Part shown: positions 62,779 to 64,000 of the stretch, in pieces
How positions within the stretch are numbered: the stretch's first letter is position 1
Layout of the letters: each line of letters starts with the position of its first letter
Assembly: GCA_018114805.1 (NCBI GenBank)
Contig: CP073042.1
Location: 4,464,001 to 4,528,000, forward strand
DNA from: Candidatus Streptomyces philanthi
Lineage (GTDB): Bacteria; Actinomycetota; Actinomycetes; Streptomycetales; Streptomycetaceae
Length of the DNA stretch: 64,000 bases
Reading direction: 5' to 3'
Position numbers and translations under genes: made by a program
The notes under the pieces: generated by a model
Seen by the model: the letters and a program-made list of their open reading frames with translations, nothing else
Told to the model about the DNA's origin: nothing
The model's database searches: none

Positions 62779-64000
62779 GTGGCCGGGGCGACGCCGTCGG
62801 ACGCGGCGACGCGCGGCCCGTACGACGCGGCCCCCACCGATCGGGCCCCGGTCGCTCCCGAAGTAGGCCGGGCCCGGCCCCCCGGCGGGCCTCAGCCACG
62901 GCCCGACGGGGCGGACGGGCCGCCGCCGGACGGGGTGGGCCAGCCGCCACCGCCGTTCGTCGAGCCGGTACGGGCCGACCGGTTGCGCTTCGAACTGCTC
63001 GGCCCCGTGCGCGCCTGGCGCGACGACGTCGAGGTGTCCCCCCGCTGGCCCCGCCAGCAGACGCTGCTGTGCCTGCTGCTGCTCCGCAAGGGGCGCGCGG
63101 TCACCGTGCACGAGGCCGCGACGGCGCTGTGGGGCGCCCAACAGCCGGCGCAGACACCGGCCGTCATCCACAGGCTACGTGGCCCAGCTCCGCCGCACCG
63201 TGGGGGCGGGCGTCCTGCGCGGCGCCGGCCCGGACGGCTACGCACTGGACGGCGACGTACGCACCGACGTCGGCGAGTTCCAGCTCCGGGAGGCGGCGGC
63301 CCAGGCGCTGCGGCACGGGGACACGTGCGCGGCGCGCGCCCTGCTCGGCGAGGTGCTGGAGCGGTTGCGGAGCGACCGGGAGCCGCTGGCACTGGTGCCG
63401 GGCCCGTTCGCCGCCGCCGAGCGCGCGCGGCTCACCGAGTGGCGGCTCGAACTCCAGGAACGCGCGCTGGGCCTGGACCTCGCCCTGGGCCGCGTCGACC
63501 AGAGTGTCCCCCAACTCGCCGCCCTGGTCGCGCGGCACCCGCTGCGCGAGCCGCTGCACCACCTGCTGATGACGGCGCTGCACCGCGCGGGGCGCACGGC
63601 CGAGGCCAACGCCGCCTACCGGAACTGCCATCGGCTGCTCTCCGACGAACTCGGCATGGAGCCCACGACCGAGGTGCAGGACCTGTACGAGCGCATCCTG
63701 CGCGGCGCCCACGTGCCCGCGCCTGACCCCCGCGCCCAGTGGCCCGGGGACCCGCCTCTCCGTCCAACTCCCCGCGCCACCGGCCCACTTCGTCGGCCGC
63801 GAGGCGGACCTCGCCGAGCTGCGGGGCGCGCTGCGCGGAACCGGGCACACGGCGCCGGTCTGCTGCATCGGCGGGCTGGGCGGCATCGGCAAGACCGCGC
63901 TCGCCCTGGCCGCCGCGCACGAACTCGCCCCGCCTTCCCGGACGGGCGGCTCTTCGTGGACCTGCACGGTGGCAAACGCGGCAGGCCCGCCATCGGCCGC
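62779..64000 (+). pseudogene. AfsR/SARP-type regulator (OmpR-like domain, BTAD, NB-ARC), cut by window edge
   Basis: The frame from about 62779 leads to RLRFELLGPVRAWRDDVEVS and RQQTLLCLLLLRKGRAVTV, an OmpR-type winged helix of SARP proteins. A shift near 63170 follows, then the BTAD: TVGAGVLRGAGPDGYALDGD, RLTEWRLELQERALGLDLAL and NCHRLLSDELGMEPTTEVQD. After another shift near 63730 the NB-ARC begins: FVGREADLAELRGALRG and GGLGGIGKTALALAAAH (P-loop). It is either a separate regulator or the C-terminal part of the SAV_2336-type protein. Truncated by the window. Confidence 0.68.

Overview
The window is high-GC actinobacterial DNA, almost certainly Streptomyces or a close relative. Evidence: GTG starts and GTGA/ATGA gene overlaps, Streptomyces-restricted families (DUF317, DUF397, DUF574 methyltransferases, DUF4913, MAB_1171c, SAV_2336, trypsin-co-occurring proteins), and the gene order sdaA-glyA-gcvH-gcvT, which resembles the S. 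coelicolor SCO5469-SCO5472 neighbourhood (from memory).

Layout. (1) 1-505: left chromosomal flank, with the start of a membrane protein and the original transcription terminator of sdaA. (2) 506-39823: an integrated mobile element of about 39.3 kb, bounded by 62-bp perfect direct repeats that copy the last codons of sdaA (L-serine dehydratase). It carries a tyrosine integrase and excisionase next to attL; a deoxynucleotide/nucleobase-type operon (MazG-like, P-loop kinase, nucleoside 2-deoxyribosyltransferase, PfkB kinase, HhH-GPD-like protein, Asp/Glu-racemase-like protein) with a regulator and an SDR; an ATPase/TPR/LuxR regulatory cluster; an XRE-ImmA-MAB_1171c-P450 cluster; a replication/mobilisation block (replication-like protein, broken DnaC-like ATPase, oriT-like hairpins, MobC, MOB-type relaxase); a WhiJ-like DUF397/XRE set; a long minus-strand accessory operon (DUF317, winged helix, RelE/ParE-like, DUF4913, C5 methyltransferase, DnaB-N); the C-terminal stump of a type IV coupling protein fused to a truncated PD-(D/E)XK nuclease; and a degenerate type I-E-like CRISPR array about 370 bp from attR. 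(3) 39762-64000: chromosome. sdaA and the glycine-cleavage set (glyA, gcvH, gcvT behind a tandem glycine riboswitch), a P-loop protein, two SseB proteins, a five-gene oligopeptide ABC transporter, a TRIC-type membrane protein, a thioesterase, and a trypsin/TCAD1/MoxR/SAV_2336/AfsR conflict-type module running off the right edge.

The element looks like a decayed integrative element: it keeps int/xis, oriT and the relaxase, but the DNA-transfer ATPase survives only as a fragment. Mobilisation in trans is the most it could do, if the integrase works.

Many genes are broken. Several element genes are broken by perfect short tandem duplications (2, 5, 8, 22 and 26 bp), others by single-base shifts or in-frame stop codons. 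Single-base shifts and in-frame TAG codons also occur in chromosomal genes at 55-63 kb. I cannot separate real decay from sequence error, so each case is flagged. Where I call a pseudogene, the coordinates span the inferred intact gene.
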